Notes: a model not told the origin generated them from the sequence alone. Shown: positions 45,294 through 57,850, counted from the stretch's first letter. The stretch is 64,000 nt of DNA from Paramacrobiotus metropolitanus (GCF_019649055.1 NW_026570251.1:434001-498000), one strand, 5' to 3'. A program made the numbers and translations.

Positions 45294-46459
45294 TCCGGTT
45301 TGCTCTTTGCTTTTATTGTGATTTTTAAAATGTAGTTTTAAATAACAGTAAGAAAATGTTTTCACATTATTTTTGGCGGCGGCTCTCTTCAAATTACTGG
45401 ATTTCTACAAAATTGAAGAATAAATCCAAAATTTGTCGAACAGTGTGTATACGAGTACTATACGGTCTGCTCTCAATAATGAAAAATGTGATTCGACAAT
45501 TTAGGACGACTAGAACAATTTTAAATAAATACTATCAACCATGAACACAAAACTGCGAAAAAGCCTTTTATTAGCAAAATACTATAGAAATACTTGAACG
45601 ATTAATGCCAGCTTATGGATAAATCATTACGCAGTAAATCTGCCAACAAACGCTCGCAATATTTCGATAAACTACAATAAATAATAAATATTGAAGCTAC
45701 CGAATATATAATATATGAAGCTGCCGAAAAACGTTCGCAATAAATCGTTGGTTACATCAATGTCAATTTGGTAAATTTGATTTTAATTATACAAAATTAA
45801 TTTAAATTTTGTTAACTGTGTTTTATATAATTTTGTAAAATTAACGTTTTTATATGTTTTACAACTTTTATGTGATAGTGCAAATAATTTTATAACATGC
45901 CCAAAGCGAGATATTTGCTGTGATTTTATTAGCAACGTTAAAATACGATGATAATATTATTATGTCTTGTGCAAACATAATTGACCGGGTTTTAACTTTG
46001 CGATAACCTGCAGTACATCCTGTACGTTATAAATAATGACAATCATATCAGCATTTTATCGGTACAGCGTCATCCTGGATTTTGGCGCACCGCACTGCCC
46101 AGGCGTGATTAACGATACACTGCCGGCAGAATTTTATATTACCGCGATATAATTAACCGCGTTAATTTCATACTTTGCCCTGCCGCTGAATTATTATCAC
46201 TCAACACACGAGAATTGTCGTACGTACAGTTTTACGAGTACCACACTGAGATTATTAAAGCAGCGGCGCCGTATGACAGCACGCGTCGAGCATGCTCAAC
46301 TTCACGTGCCTAGAAGCAATTTATTACGCGCTGCATATCCACATTTCACAGCGCTGAAACAAGTTATTTTTGTAACAAAAATTCATTCCAACAAGAAACA
46401 TTTTTCCGCCACACCACTTTCCATTAAGACCGTCGTGGAACAACGTATGATACACCGCA
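45294..46459. other. No supported gene; 5' region of ABAT
   Basis: Very AT-rich DNA. It should hold the 3' UTR of the His-rich gene and the ABAT promoter. No convincing coding exon. Confidence 0.5.
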
Positions 46460-49400
46460 ATGTTGCCCGCTAAAGTACTGCGTTCGCGATTACTGGCACT
46501 GGTTAAACGCGCAGGTACAGCAGGCAGTTTTTATTTACCGTTGAGTTTTCCTGTAATTTTATATGAATTTTAGAAAATGATTGTGCTCGAAATTTGAGTA
46601 GCGGATGCTCCGTCAGCGATACGGAACCGGATGGACCGTGTATTAAAACGGCCGTTCCCGGGCCGAAATCACGCGAACTCCGCAAATCATTGGCAACAAT
46701 CCAGGTAAAATAAATTCCATATTTTCTCGAAATAAAAACAAATTACTAAATACGAACTAGCGGGGGAAAAAATTCACCAGGAAACTAGTTTACGTAGGAA
46801 GTAAGACTCAAATAAAACAAATAATGTGAATTATTAGAGATAAATAAAAATAATAATAATACGGTTGTTATGAAATAAATGCAAAACGCTGTAAAAGCAA
46901 CAATACGTATATAAACTAATAAACTTAAATATTTGCAACAGAATGCCGAAACGGTGCAATTTTTTGCGGATTACGAGAAAAGCCGCGGTAATTACATAGC
47001 GGATGCCGATGGGAATTTGTTGCTGGATGTGTATATGCAAATCTCCACAATCGCTCTCGGTAAGTACAGAAATTATCTTCACTAATAATTTTACTGCAAA
47101 AGCTGCACCGTTGAATTACGCAAATAAGCAAAATACGTGTATAGCTAGGGAAATAAATGCAAAATATGCAAAAATGTTATTAATTTAGCAATTACGATTT
47201 AAAATTTAGCTAATTAACAATTAATTTAATATTAATTTTCTTGTTAAAGCGAGTCTATGTAATTTCAGTGCATGTGATTTATTAGGCTATAATCATCCCG
47301 AGTTGAAGAAAGTTGCTCAAAGTCCGGAATTTCAGGTGCGTCAAGCCGGCAAAAAATGCTGATGCAACGGAATGTATTGTTAACGCATGTGTTTTTCTTA
47401 TATAGGCGATGTGTATTAACCGGCCGGCGCTCGGAACTACACCGCCAACCAGTCTAGTCCAGAGGCTACACGATACGCTGCTTTCGGTATATTCCGCAGA
47501 AACTGCTATATCCGCACTTTTCATGAATTGCGTTTTCTGGTGCCTATTTATCGGTATGCAAAAAATGAAGGACATTTTTTGTGTAATTTGTAGGTGGCTC
47601 CCAAAGGTTTACATCATGTTCACACGATGGCATGCGGATCGTGTGCCAACGAAAACGCTTTCAAGACCATCTTCATGTGGTACAATGTGCGTGCAAAATA
47701 ATTTTTGGTATACATTTTACTAGCATTTTATTTTTTTTATGAATGTTTTTAACTTTTAGTTGCCTTGACGTTTCTTATTACTATATTTACGCTAACGCAA
47801 TCGGTCATGGTGGTACGCAGTGTCAGTTTATATTATATATATGTGTTGAATATCGTATATATTTTCTCTGCCAAAAGTGTGTTTTTGCTGTCAGCGTTCA
47901 CCATTTAAATAACAATTCAGTTCTGTGTAAGTACGAGTAAATTATCGATCTAATGTTGACATAATTGGCAATTTGTAGAATAAGCTGCGTGACGGAAAAC
48001 CGTATACGGAGGAGGAGCTTGAACAATCTCTAGAAAACAAAGGCCCGGCGTGTCCACCGCTCACCATGCTGGCTTTCCAGGGCGGATTCCATGGGCGAAC
48101 ATTCGGTTAGTTCACAGCATTAAATTAGCTAGTAAAAATTAATTAAAAGGTAATAAGATAAAATTCCTGAAACTGATGATAATTTCTAAAATCGATATTC
48201 GAAAGTACAATTCATCTGCCGGTTGTAGGCTGCCTGGCGGCATCGCATTCCCGCTCCTACTATAAACGCGACATCCCTACATTAGACTGGCCGACGTCGC
48301 CCTTCCCGCGCTACAAATACCCTGTAGCACTGCATGCCGAAGCCAACCGCCGTGAGGATCAGCGATGTCTGGCGCGTGTGCAGGAACTGTTTGCCGAGTA
48401 CATTGGGCAGGGTCAGCCGGTGGCTGGAGTGGTCGTCGAGCCGATTCAAGCCGAAGGCGGGGATAATCACGCTTCGGCGGAATTCTTCCAGCAACTGCAG
48501 TATATTACCAAAAAGGTCACTCATCCATTAAATGTTCTTAAACACTTTTAATGGAGCCTTAACGGGTTAAAACTAAAAAATTATAGTTTATTATCGTTCC
48601 TGCGAAAGTTGATAATGATAACAAATTAACAATCCTATGTTCGTATATTTTTTTATTTAAGATTTCTATCACTGAATATTTAGAAATTTATTACCTTACG
48701 TTTTTCATAAATGATTACTGACAATAAACGCTGAATAAGGCAATTATTAAATACTTATTAATTCTAGATAGTAGCTGGTTTAATTACATGATAGAATGAA
48801 TCTCATTAATTTTCTAATGATCCGTTTTTGATGTACGTAGAATGGGGCGGCGCTAATGTTCGATGAAGTGCACACAGGTGGCGGTTCCACCGGCAGCATG
48901 TGGATGCACGAACAGTTCAATCTGGACACGCCAGCCGATGTGGTGTCGTTCAGCAAGAAGTTCATGACTGGTGGCTACTTCTACCACAAAGATCTCTACG
49001 TTCAAGAAGTACGTAACGAACACACACACACTCAGTATTCGCTATAGAGGCCTCAACCTTGCTCTATAGCGGTATATTATAACAGGGCTTTAAGATATTC
49101 AATACGTGGATGGGCGATCCAACCAAATTAATTCTACTGGAGAAAGCGCTGGAAGTTATCCGCCGGGATGACCTTTTAACCACCGTTGAACAGTCTGCGA
49201 AAATTCTTGAAAAAGGGCTGCAAACCTTGCAGGTACGCCGAAACGCTGATGCAGCAATCTTACGCCCTGTAACGAATATTAACGCTACAGGAAAAGTATC
49301 CAGAATTCATAAGGAACAGTCGTGGAAGCGGCACACTTCGAGCGTTCGATCTGCCGGATGCGGAAACAACAGCACGATTTGTTAAGGAAATGCGCAACAG

Positions 49401-49885
49401 CGGTAAGCAAGGCTTTTTCTCAAACGGCACTCGAAGAGTTCCGTACAATAACTGATCTGAAATAACAAAAATAATATTTACTTATATAGATCAAATTAAA
49501 TAATAAAGTAAACGCGTGCAAATTAGATAAACAAGTTCGTTTAACAATAATATACAGAGTATAATGGCTACATGAACAGTTAAGCAAATAAGACAAATAA
49601 ATAAATATAAGCAGTGTAACGAATCTTTAATGCGCACTGGTTTTTGTAGGAGTACAAATCGGCACTTCCGGTCCCACAACCATCCGTATCCGCCCGGCGC
49701 TCATTTTCCAGCCGAAGCACGCCCAGCTCTTCCTGGATACAGTGGATGAGGTGTTGCGGTTGCACATGTTCCGCCAGACCGCGAACGGGAAGCTAAAGTT
49801 TTGCACATACCACAGCGCCCATCACATCTGCGACGAAATGGTCACCCGCGTACATTCTGCGCCAAAAGCTAAAGCACACAATTAA
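46460..49885 (+). CDS. ABAT: 4-aminobutyrate aminotransferase, mitochondrial (GABA transaminase)
   Basis: Twelve exons, all GT-AG and in phase: 46460-46514, 46574-46704, 46942-47059, 47286-47335, 47406-47486, 47594-47686, 47979-48105, 48229-48515, 48841-49008, 49086-49232, 49291-49402, 49650-49885; 534 residues. The start [17 protein letters not shown] is an arginine-rich amphipathic mitochondrial presequence. Family blocks in order: [42 protein letters not shown] (CxxC matches the 2Fe-2S ligands of vertebrate ABAT), [43 protein letters not shown] and [10 protein letters not shown] with the PLP lysine. [11 protein letters not shown] and [11 protein letters not shown] follow. The enzyme transfers the amino group of GABA to 2-oxoglutarate, giving succinic semialdehyde and glutamate, in the matrix. 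The His-rich tail ([10 protein letters not shown]) is longer than usual. All expected catalytic blocks are present, so it should be active. Confidence 0.95.
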
Positions 49886-50223
49886 GAGAGGGCGGCGCAT
49901 CGGCAGTAACCGTCCGCCAATTCAGCGAATAATTATGGAAGGTTGTCATAAACCTGCAAAATGCTCAACTTACCGATTTGCATGCTCGAATTTTCACCAA
50001 CGTCGGATTCCGAGCTCTTGATTTTTAATACTCAATTATTTTCAGCTTTTCGATTATTCGAAGCATTAGACTGAATACTTACAAGAAAATTTTTTATCTA
50101 TTTTTATAAGCAGGTTGACATGTTCTTGCAAACACGGAGCGAACACAGCAATAAAATGCTAACAGAATTTGTCTGACAGAATTTAGCAACTTACCAGGAT
50201 GATCCAGATTTTCTCAGTCGCTC

Positions 50224-51162
50224 TCAGTTTTCCGCGTATTTAATGGCTGCACCGTACGTTTTAAGTAAATCCCCAACTTTACTCGCTTTCAAAATCCTTT
50301 CAACACACGATTTTTGCTGATCAATCGTCTTCTTTGTCACTTTCTTCTGCGCCTCGATCCTTCTTTCCAACACCGAGCATGACTTTTTCAGCTGAAACAC
50401 TTCCTCATTCAAAGCCTTTACACGGCATTCCACATCCACTTGACTACTTTTCTCATGATACTTCGCTACGGCGTCCATCAGCCGCTGACGCCACTGCAGC
50501 ACTTCTTCCTTCAACTCCGCGATGACCTTATCTTTCCCCGCCAACAGCGACCCGCGCTGTGTCACAACCGAACGAAGCTCTTCATTCTCCTGCAGCGCAC
50601 CAATCACTTTCTCCAGCTCCGCCTCCAAATGGCAGCACTTTTCCACGGTGTTGTCTAAACGCTGAGAAAGGTCACTGATTTCTGATTCTTTTTTTAATAA
50701 AACGGTGTGTAGTTCTTCGCGCTCGTAGTGGAAGAGCGCGCGTTCCGCCGCGAACCCGGATTTGTCCTGCTCCAGTTTGTCGATCCGTTTCTTCAGAACG
50801 TCGAGTTGCTCATCTTTGGCGTGGAGGAGAGGTCGCAGTGCCGCCTGTTGACGCTGCGCGCTCTGCCGGACGATTAGCTCCAACGAACGGATCTGCTCTT
50901 TGTAGCTGTCTTTGATGTGGCTGAGCTCCTGGAATTTGTCGGCCAACTCATCGAAACGCTGGCTGAGCGCATCGGCGCGCTGGCGTTCCGTGACAAAGTC
51001 CGCGGGAATCAGCTGTGCTTGACGTTCAGCCTGTTCACTGAGGAGCGCGATCAGCGAAGACTGCTCGTGCAGACGCTGGCGGAGGCGTTTGATTTCCGTG
51101 TCTTTGGCCGAGGTTTCCGTGTCTCCTTGGCAAGTGATCGTGTCGCCGTTGTCATCAGTCAT
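50224..51162 (-). CDS. Coiled-coil protein, CCDC89-like
   Basis: A single-exon frame of 312 residues, almost entirely heptad coiled coil after an acidic N-terminus (MTDDNGDTITCQGDTETSAK). RLHEQSSLIALLSEQAER and FQELSHIKDSYKEQIRSLEL correspond to the conserved helices of CCDC89 (BOIP), a sperm- and cilia-associated protein of similar length. Further coil runs to KKVTKKTIDQQKSC and a short helical end (KASKVGDLLKTYGAAIKY). No membrane segment or enzyme domain. The ATG at 51162 is the first in the open frame. Like the QRICH2-type gene 8 kb away, it is intron-free and GC-richer than its surroundings. Other coiled-coil families could score similarly, so the name is tentative. Confidence 0.7.
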   Translation of the reverse strand: MTDDNGDTITCQGDTETSAKDTEIKRLRQRLHEQSSLIALLSEQAERQAQLIPADFVTERQRADALSQRFDELADKFQELSHIKDSYKEQIRSLELIVRQSAQRQQAALRPLLHAKDEQLDVLKKRIDKLEQDKSGFAAERALFHYEREELHTVLLKKESEISDLSQRLDNTVEKCCHLEAELEKVIGALQENEELRSVVTQRGSLLAGKDKVIAELKEEVLQWRQRLMDAVAKYHEKSSQVDVECRVKALNEEVFQLKKSCSVLERRIEAQKKVTKKTIDQQKSCVERILKASKVGDLLKTYGAAIKYAEN

Positions 51163-51699
51163 TGTGGATCCGCAATATTGAAATGATAGCCTCTGGATTT
51201 GCTAAACCAATGCTGAAAAGCTTCCCAAAATTCTGCTACGATCACTGATTATTATAGCTGATAGCGTTGTTCAAGAAGAAGATCCCTTTGAAAAATGATA
51301 ATCTTTCGTATTTTATATCTGTGATACTGTGAAAGGCTTCCCGGATTGTAAAGGCAAACAGAGATGCCTTTCAGATTTAGACGAATATTATTCTTACCAG
51401 AAAAAACGCCATACGGCCATAGCGCAAAATTAAAGTAAAGAAACACTGGCAAAGTTGCAGACAGCATAATCGCGCATTTTGCTGGTACCTTGACTATCGC
51501 TTTAAGCGTTAAATAATTCAGCAGACAGAGTACGCAAGTTTTTCATTTTAATTCCTTGAACATAATTATTGTCTTGAAATTAAGCAGTAATACTGTTTAT
51601 TTACAAAACATAATAACCTTTTTCAAGCATATGTGTATACAGTATACATACTGTACAGATCATAAACAAATTATTACTGTACATATTCCAAACAAAAAA

Positions 51700-51898
51700 T
51701 ATAGGGGGCAAAACTAAGCGTGTTCCACGGTTGCCCTGTACTGCTGCCGTCACCCGCCTGGAGTGTGACGTTACGGCAGTACATATGGTTAAATGGCGCG
51801 GTACATAAGCGCCATGTTCAGCCACAACGTAAAACTCCAGCCGGGTGACGGCAGCAGTAGCCGGAAACGGTGGAACACGTTTAGTTTTGCCCCCTATA
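51700..51898. mobile_element. Palindromic MITE, copy 1 (GGGGGCAAAACTAAG arms)
   Basis: A ~200-bp element whose outer ~65 bases (TATAGGGGGCAAAACTAA ... CCGTCACCCGCCTGGAG) return as reverse complement at the right. The core reads GTGTGACGTTACGGCAG...CACAACGTAAAACTCCAG. TATA lies at both edges, compatible with a TA target duplication. Relatives occur at 61347 and 61694. Confidence 0.85.
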
Positions 51899-51899
51899 T

Positions 51900-53400
51900 T
51901 ATTAATTTAGAATAATTACTGTATGTACAGTATTTCTTTGTACAGAATGTAATCAGGACAGTACTTTGTACGAGTACATACAATAATTTATAAGTACAGT
52001 ATCTGTATTGGTACTGTACCGACAGTCTGCACTAGAAGAAAATTTTTACAGCATGAGCAGGATTAAAGTAAGTACAGTCTGTGAACGGTTATTAGATGGA
52101 AGCACACTGTAACACCCGTCAATATTTTCTGTAGTAGTGTAATACTAATTTTTCTTATGCGAATCGACTTCAACAAAATGAGGTTGCTTCATGCGTCGCG
52201 GGGCAACCAGCAAGTAAGACTGTAAGAGTAATGGCTCGTGAAGAGTTTAGAACACAAAATGCTGTAACAGCATTACAGTAGATGCCAAAATTATATTAAG
52301 CCGATTAGATACAACGCGACATAAACATTTTATATTGCCAACCTACAGTAGTTACTCAAAAAAAGGGAGGAGGGAGATCTACAGCGTGAACAGTACGAGT
52401 ATCTGTGCTACTGTGCTTGGAAAATATAATTTCTCTGGCGAAACTGAAATGCTGTAGATGGATGTATTTTTTTCTCGCATTGCCGCTACACTTCCCGCAC
52501 CTGAACGGCTGGGCGAGTAGTCTGCCACGGTTACATCCCAAACTAGCGGCTTTCTATTTTTCTTTCAAGGGAAAGCTGTCACTCCGTTAGGTGGTTTTCC
52601 TTCGTCTCTGCTTGAACCGACCGGTTTTAAAATTAATGGTTGCACTGACCAGCTACATCACTGTAGTTTCCAATGACATCATAGTGGCAGGACATCACAG
52701 GTACTTGTTGCGGGGGCATCATAGCGTTACTTCCGTTACGGACACAAATTATTCAGTGTATTAGTCTTAAATGTGACGCCCCGCTCCATTCCGGTCGACA
52801 GTCATACACTCGTATTATGTATAAGAACGCAGAGTACTTATCTGTACTTGATAATACTTGTGTGTGTCAATAATATAAAACCAACAAATATTTTTCTTTA
52901 TGTATTTCATGTATCTGGTCTGTTTTATATAGCGATTGTCAGGTAGGGGTCATGTTGCCGCAGTGCTCGATCCTTGTTGTCATACTGCGGCAAAATATTC
53001 ATAGTCATCAAATAAGTGATACATATCACGCTGCAATCCGATGATGGGTGAGCACGAGCACCACTGCCCTGTGCGTCAGACCGGTTCACTAACACATACG
53101 GTTTTTGTGCTCTGCTCAAACAAGGATAATTATTAAGATTGAGTATCGAGCGGTTGATTAGAACAGCTTGCGAAATAACTGCACTTATTCCCAGGAGTCT
53201 TCGCAAAGCTCGTGAACGGGTGAATTATTCCAGTATCCTAAACATCCCCTCCGACAACTGATCATCATGTTCCTCATTCCGCACTTTCGCTCGTCGCCAA
53301 AGAAATCTGCCGAAAAATCGAGAAAGAACACTCACGCTGATACGATTTAATTTTCGCACATTTAAAGTCTGCAAATCGTCTCTCGACCACTCTCGGTTAA
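51900..53400. other. No supported gene
   Basis: AT-rich DNA with many GTAC-containing words and no frame with recognisable features. The 3' UTR of the F-box gene should end here. Confidence 0.5.
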
Positions 53401-53401
53401 A

Positions 53402-54588
53402 TTAATGCGCAGAAGGACGCGGATCGGAGCGCTGGAATTTATCCAGTATCTGCAAAACACATTGGCGTTGCAAAGCTGGTACAGCAATACCGTATTCTAC
53501 AAATTCTTTGTAAGTCACCTCAATGATCGAAAGATAGCCTTCTCTGAAACTTCTTCTTCTCTGTATCCACTGTTCGACATGCTGCAACTCCTGCGGCTCC
53601 GCAGATGGCAGTTGTGACTCGAACAGCTCCCAGATCTGGACAGCACTGATGCTGCGCAGATTGAATTCCGCGCGCGAAAAGCGACACTGTATTCCAATTT
53701 CAGGTATTCCTCTCCAGTATCCGAGTGAAATGTAGGTCCAGATTATGCGTTGACACCACGGTGCCAGCTTGGAGTATGAGTGAGCCAGAGCAGCGCAGCA
53801 GCTTCCAAAAGTGTCATCGAATACGCAGAAGCCTGTCATATTGCGATTGTCGAAAATTAACCGATCAACGTTGGATCCGATGTTTTCCAGTACGAGGCAA
53901 GCGGCAACACTTTCCCATCGCTTTAGTAAATTACATCACTTTACCTGCTGCAACTTACCCGTGTGGAGGCGCTCACGTGATACTTGATTTCAGTCGTTTC
54001 ACGTCTAAACTCTAAACCGGTCTGCGGCTATAGTTGATTACGCAAACTGATAAAGAATATAGAGAAGAGCACGGCAGGCGAGATTTTATCGCCGGCTCAG
54101 TAAGCGCTGATCAGTGATCACAATAGGTACGATATCACGTGAAAGCCTGCACACGGGTAAGATGCAGCAGGGAAAGTGATGTAATTTACTAAAGCGATGG
54201 GAAAGAGTTGCCGCTTGCCTCGTACCATTTGAATGTAGTTGATATTTGGTTCGTAGCCGTGGTAGTGCGTGCAAAGAAAGCTGTCCCGTATGCAGATTGT
54301 GCGCGTGTTCACGCTAGTAAGCTTTAGAATGCAAGCATAGGCATTGTAGTTGGAATGCTGATTATCCGTAGTATAGGGACGCATTTGCACATGGACTTCC
54401 CGGCAAAGTTCGGGCAAGCTGAGAATTTCTTCCCACAGGTGGCAAGTGCGTCGGCAGCGCACTCGGTCGACGGAGTCCAGTGACTGGAAGATCCCTTTGA
54501 GAAGCTTCACTGGCAGCTGGAAACTGGGTGCGCCGGGATTCACCGTTTTCTCCTCGTCAGGCAGAATTTCAACCTTGTGATCTTTCAT
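53402..54588 (-). CDS. F-box protein (two exons)
   Basis: Exons 54588-54226 and 53920-53402; 293 residues. The donor (ATG|GTACGAGG) and acceptor (CTAAAG|CGATGG) are both phase 0. The F-box lies at about residues 22-60: FQLPVKLLKGIFQSLDSVDR, then CRRTCHLWEEILSLPEL. This is the segment that binds Skp1 in SCF ubiquitin ligases. After the junction the protein continues RWESVAACLVLENIGSNVDR, CVFDDTFGSCCAALAHSYSK and a C-terminal helical region to SAH. The substrate-binding part has no recognisable LRR, WD40 or kelch motif. Both splice sites fall inside arms of a 93-bp inverted repeat, so the acceptor's weak pyrimidine tract may be helped by RNA pairing. The join is inferred from phase and borders. 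Confidence 0.75.
53890..54225. repeat. 93-bp inverted repeat spanning both ends of the F-box intron
   Basis: Plus-strand 53890-53982 (GTACGAGGCAAGCGGCAACA...CACGTGATA) equals the reverse complement of 54133-54225 at roughly 93 percent. The two arms are ~150 bp apart. One arm contains the acceptor and first codons of exon 2; the other starts exactly at the donor of exon 1. Confidence 0.9.
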
Positions 54589-54785
54589 TTTTTCTCCATC
54601 TTTTACTACCCGATCACGGCACTCTCCGAAGCGTTCCCACTAATTAAAAAAAGGATCGCGTCAGTTCAATGGAGTAATAGTTCTTGGATGCAGAATTACT
54701 GTGGTATTTTAAATACTGTATGCTTTATTGAGTATACTGCACCATTACGCTTTTGTGTACATAATATGAGTAAACGAATACATAA

Positions 54786-54980
54786 TTATAGCAAGTAAAT
54801 CTTGTTAAATTTATCCGCTTCGCCAGCGGTTCCCAATACAGATGCCGCGTTTCCTCTCTGAATTTCCAGAGATAATCGTTGTCGCAGAAATTCGTGGGAG
54901 CGGGGTTCTCCAGTATGCTGCTGAAGTCTTTTTCCAAGCTCTTTGACAATCGCGATAGCCGACGGTCCCCATGGACCCAT
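54786..54980 (-). mobile_element. 3' fragment of the RT/endonuclease retrotransposon family
   Basis: The minus-strand frame GPWGPSAIAIVKELGKRLQQ...LRQRLSLEIQRGNAASVLGT aligns with the C-terminal end of the 13.2-15.9 kb element (GPYGDGTKKLVETVGNGIA...FKQRISMQIQRGNAICVMGT). It is a 5'-truncated insertion, as expected for target-primed reverse transcription. It lies just upstream of the F-box gene, in the same orientation. Confidence 0.8.
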
Positions 54981-55239
54981 TGTTTCAAACGCGATTTTAA
55001 ATTACCTGCGATTTTTTACTTGTTGCGAGGGATTTAAATAATATATGGTATTGTATTGTATAAAAAGGCTACGCCTTCCTGCTCCAAGTACTCTGTACAT
55101 TTAGATCTGTAACTGTTCAAGCCAGATGAGCTGCTGCTTGCGTGTTCAGTCTTAAGTGTAGTCCATCTACACTTCCGGCACATGTATCGTCATAAAGTAC
55201 ATCCGCATCTGTTTCTATTAGAATCCTACATTACATGTT

Positions 55240-55360
55240 GAATACTTTTAGGTTTCGCTTTCACAAAAAAGTTCTGCGTTATTTTTGACAGTAAGTTTTT
55301 ACATTCAAAGTGTCTGTATTTGTCCACATTGGAGCGAAAACCCTTTGTGCGCGCATTTTT
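55240..55360. repeat. Half-element related to the foldback family at 513 and 3625
   Basis: TTTCGCTTTCACAAAAAAGT...GCGTTATTTTTGACA...CCCTTTGTGCGCGC follows the same order as 3665-3775. No opposing arm was found. Confidence 0.5.
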
Positions 55361-55422
55361 CACGTATGGAATTATTGGTGAAGAATGATTTCAAAATGTT
55401 TAAGAAAATACAAACGATGCTG

Positions 55423-55632
55423 TTAAAGCATCTCATCTGGTTTATATAGCGCTTCCAGAACACAGCTATGATTATGGTTACCAGAACGGGGAAAAACCAG
55501 TTCACTGTGCGGCCCGATCGTAAGCCTCAATTTATTAGAACGTCCGGTACGCACGGAAGAAGAACGAAAACTAAAATCAGGTTTAGATTTAGAATGGGCT
55601 TCCGATAATTGTGCTAAGTATGCTACGATCAT
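55423..55632 (-). CDS. Hypothetical small peptide precursor
   Basis: A 69-codon frame starting MIVAYLAQLSEAHSKSKPDF, with a short hydrophobic start and a basic, Ser-rich middle. It could be a secreted peptide, but the hydrophobic segment is brief, an in-frame stop precedes the ATG and no family is recognised. It may be chance. Confidence 0.2.
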   Translation of the reverse strand: MIVAYLAQLSEAHSKSKPDFSFRSSSVRTGRSNKLRLTIGPHSELVFPRSGNHNHSCVLEALYKPDEML

Positions 55633-56213
55633 AGTAAAGCTGATTAGAACAGATAGTCATAACATGGTGAACCGCTTAGACCGCATGTAAACGTATTCCG
55701 CATGTAGTAAACGTACAAGCGTAAATATGTGGATTAGCTTTACACCGAGCAGGTTTTTTTACAATTTTCAAATTTTTGGAGAAACTTTTTGAGATTTATA
55801 TCAAGTTAAAACGATTTTCGTATTTACTGTACGTACTTCTGTTACATACTCTAACCTAATGTTAATTTCCTCCACAAAATGGATGTTGCAACATAAACGG
55901 TTCACAACTTTTAAGCTGATGTATACAAATCACCTGGCTATGGAATTTCACAAAACAATGCAAAGACTGTTTTGGAGAATGGTCGAGCGAAACTCCGCGT
56001 TCAAGTACACGGATCTGGTACCATGCGGCGGGTTGATTCCTTTAAAACGTTTGCTGTTGATTGTGTACGCGTCTGTCTTTCAGTAAATATCTCGACTGTC
56101 AACAGTTTGTTTGGTAATCAAAAGCGTGCGATAATTAGGGCTGATGTACAGGTACGTACGGCATATTTCAGCATGTTCACGGAAAAAGGCTAATGCTTCA
56201 CCAATCTGTACAG

Positions 56214-56448
56214 CCGTTGCGCGGATGATCCGCAGGTCAAAGATTTGATCAAAGCGCGCGGTTGGTACAACGCGGAGAGAAGCCTTTTCATGGGGAAACT
56301 ATGTCAATTATCCATCAATCCCCTTCGGCATGCCCGGGCTTTTCGTTACTGTGAAATGCAGAATCCGGCACTTTTTGCGCAGTTCACGCGAGAACTGGTA
56401 CGGACGCCGCACAACGCTTCCGAGGCACACCGCTATGTCTGCGAGTAA
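56214..56448 (+). CDS. Cysteine-rich secreted-family exon, paralog of the 59.6-60.3 kb gene
   Basis: Exon 56214-56448 behind a CTGTACAG acceptor, in the same phase (one leading base) as exon 2 of the gene at 59600-60308. It encodes RCADDPQVKDLIKARGWYNA...KLCQLSINPLRHARAFRYCE...HRYVCE and ends in TAA. The downstream gene has KLCEKSVSPIRYYRAIQHCE...KRNVCE in the same places, so the two are duplicates. A donor (TACAG|GTACGT at ~56153) would give a 61-bp intron, but no first exon with a signal peptide in a matching phase was found. The copy may therefore be incomplete. Confidence 0.55.
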
Positions 56449-56923
56449 GAAAAAACACCGAACTGTTAATAAATATATGACTTAGTAAGAGTACAACGAC
56501 TTGTCGGTATTTATGCAATTTGCAGTACTGTCCGCTTGCACGGCGAAAGGATCAATGGAACCATGCACACGGACCTGATGGCTTCCTGTGGACGAGATGC
56601 GGTGGAGGTTATGGAAGGAAACATACAGATGTTATATGCTGCCCACTGCTCCGACTGATATCGCTTGACCGTCGCCGTTACTCTCTGCGTTCGCTACTGT
56701 TAACGTTAACTACAGAGTGCGGTTTCCATGCATACCAATGATACCAGCATTCAATCCGGTGTTGTCCGCTTAGTCATTTTAGCATTTTTGCATGTGATCG
56801 AACGATACACCAAAAGATCAATTTTTGTATGCCGATAAAAGGTTTATCGTATTCGTGGCTGACAGTTGTTCACCACAGAAAAAGCAGCATTCGCTTTCGG
56901 CATGCTCAAATCGCGTTGCTCAA

Positions 56924-57495
56924 TTACTGTAGTGACGGTCACAGGTTAGACCACAGAGTAAGTTTACCGGAGAAATGGACCATGTATATACCTACGCTGC
57001 ACGGGCAAAATTCACGATATTTTACCAGCAAATTAAAATCGGCATTCCTTGAACGACATTCATGTTTTAAAACTTTATTCGACTAATTATTAATATCTAA
57101 AATCAAAAATTAACTGTTAATCAGCAGAAGGCTGGAAAGTAATGCATACAGAGGACCAGAGGTAACAGAGCTCTGATATACCATGCTGGTTTGTTGTGGT
57201 TTTTGGGGTGCCCCTGCGGGGGGAGGGTGGGCGCTTTGTGTTCAGCGTTGGGATTGACGGTGGATTTGTTTACAAGAGGGGCGCAGAAAGTGTTGATGAT
57301 CTCAGAGCTCTGATGATAAGGAAAATATGGGTGAACAAGTAGTTAAAATTACATGGACATTTGCTGTGTGAAATGTGAAAGGTAAGATGGATTCAAGCCG
57401 TTAAGTTTGCCCGTACAGCGTAGGTATATCCACTGCACATTTTTCCGGTAAACTTACTCTGTGGTCTAACTTGTGAACGTCGCTACAGTAAAGCT
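56924..57495. repeat. ~85-bp inverted repeat, arms 56924-57012 and 57408-57495
   Basis: TTAGACCACAGAGTAAGTTTACCGG at about 56945 (plus) recurs on the minus strand near 57445-57470, with TATACCTACGCTG(C/T)ACGGGCAAA alongside. Both arms translate to DHRVSLPEK...IPTL(H/Y)GQ, which may only reflect DNA identity. Confidence 0.75.
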
Positions 57496-57850
57496 TTGAT
57501 TTGTATAACTTTTTCAGTGTTTTAGCACTGTTTCTTGACCAGCTCGAGACTAGTCGGATCATCAGTAAATCAAGCGCCATAAGGATAATTAATGTATTCT
57601 CTGTTCGCCGTTTCGCGGCCATCAAGCATTCGTTTGAAGTACTGTAGTTTCTAATGAAGCATCCAACTATCAACTTAAAAATCGAAATTACGTTAACATC
57701 AACCATCAAAAATAATCACCTCAGACTGGAAAATTGTATAACTTGAGGCGCCCAAACCGACTATAAGAACACAGTTCAAACTGCTAACTATAATAATACT
57801 GTATAGTCTCGCCAGCAAAGCTTTGCGGCAGTACGCTGAAAAGCCTTCAA

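Noticed and set aside
44742-45392. 216-codon minus-strand ORF
   Set aside because: Antisense of the His-rich exon; its Val/Trp/Gly-rich run is the complement of His and Ala codons.
47003-47188. Small ORFs in ABAT introns
   Set aside because: They span splice junctions of the ABAT model and have no features of their own.
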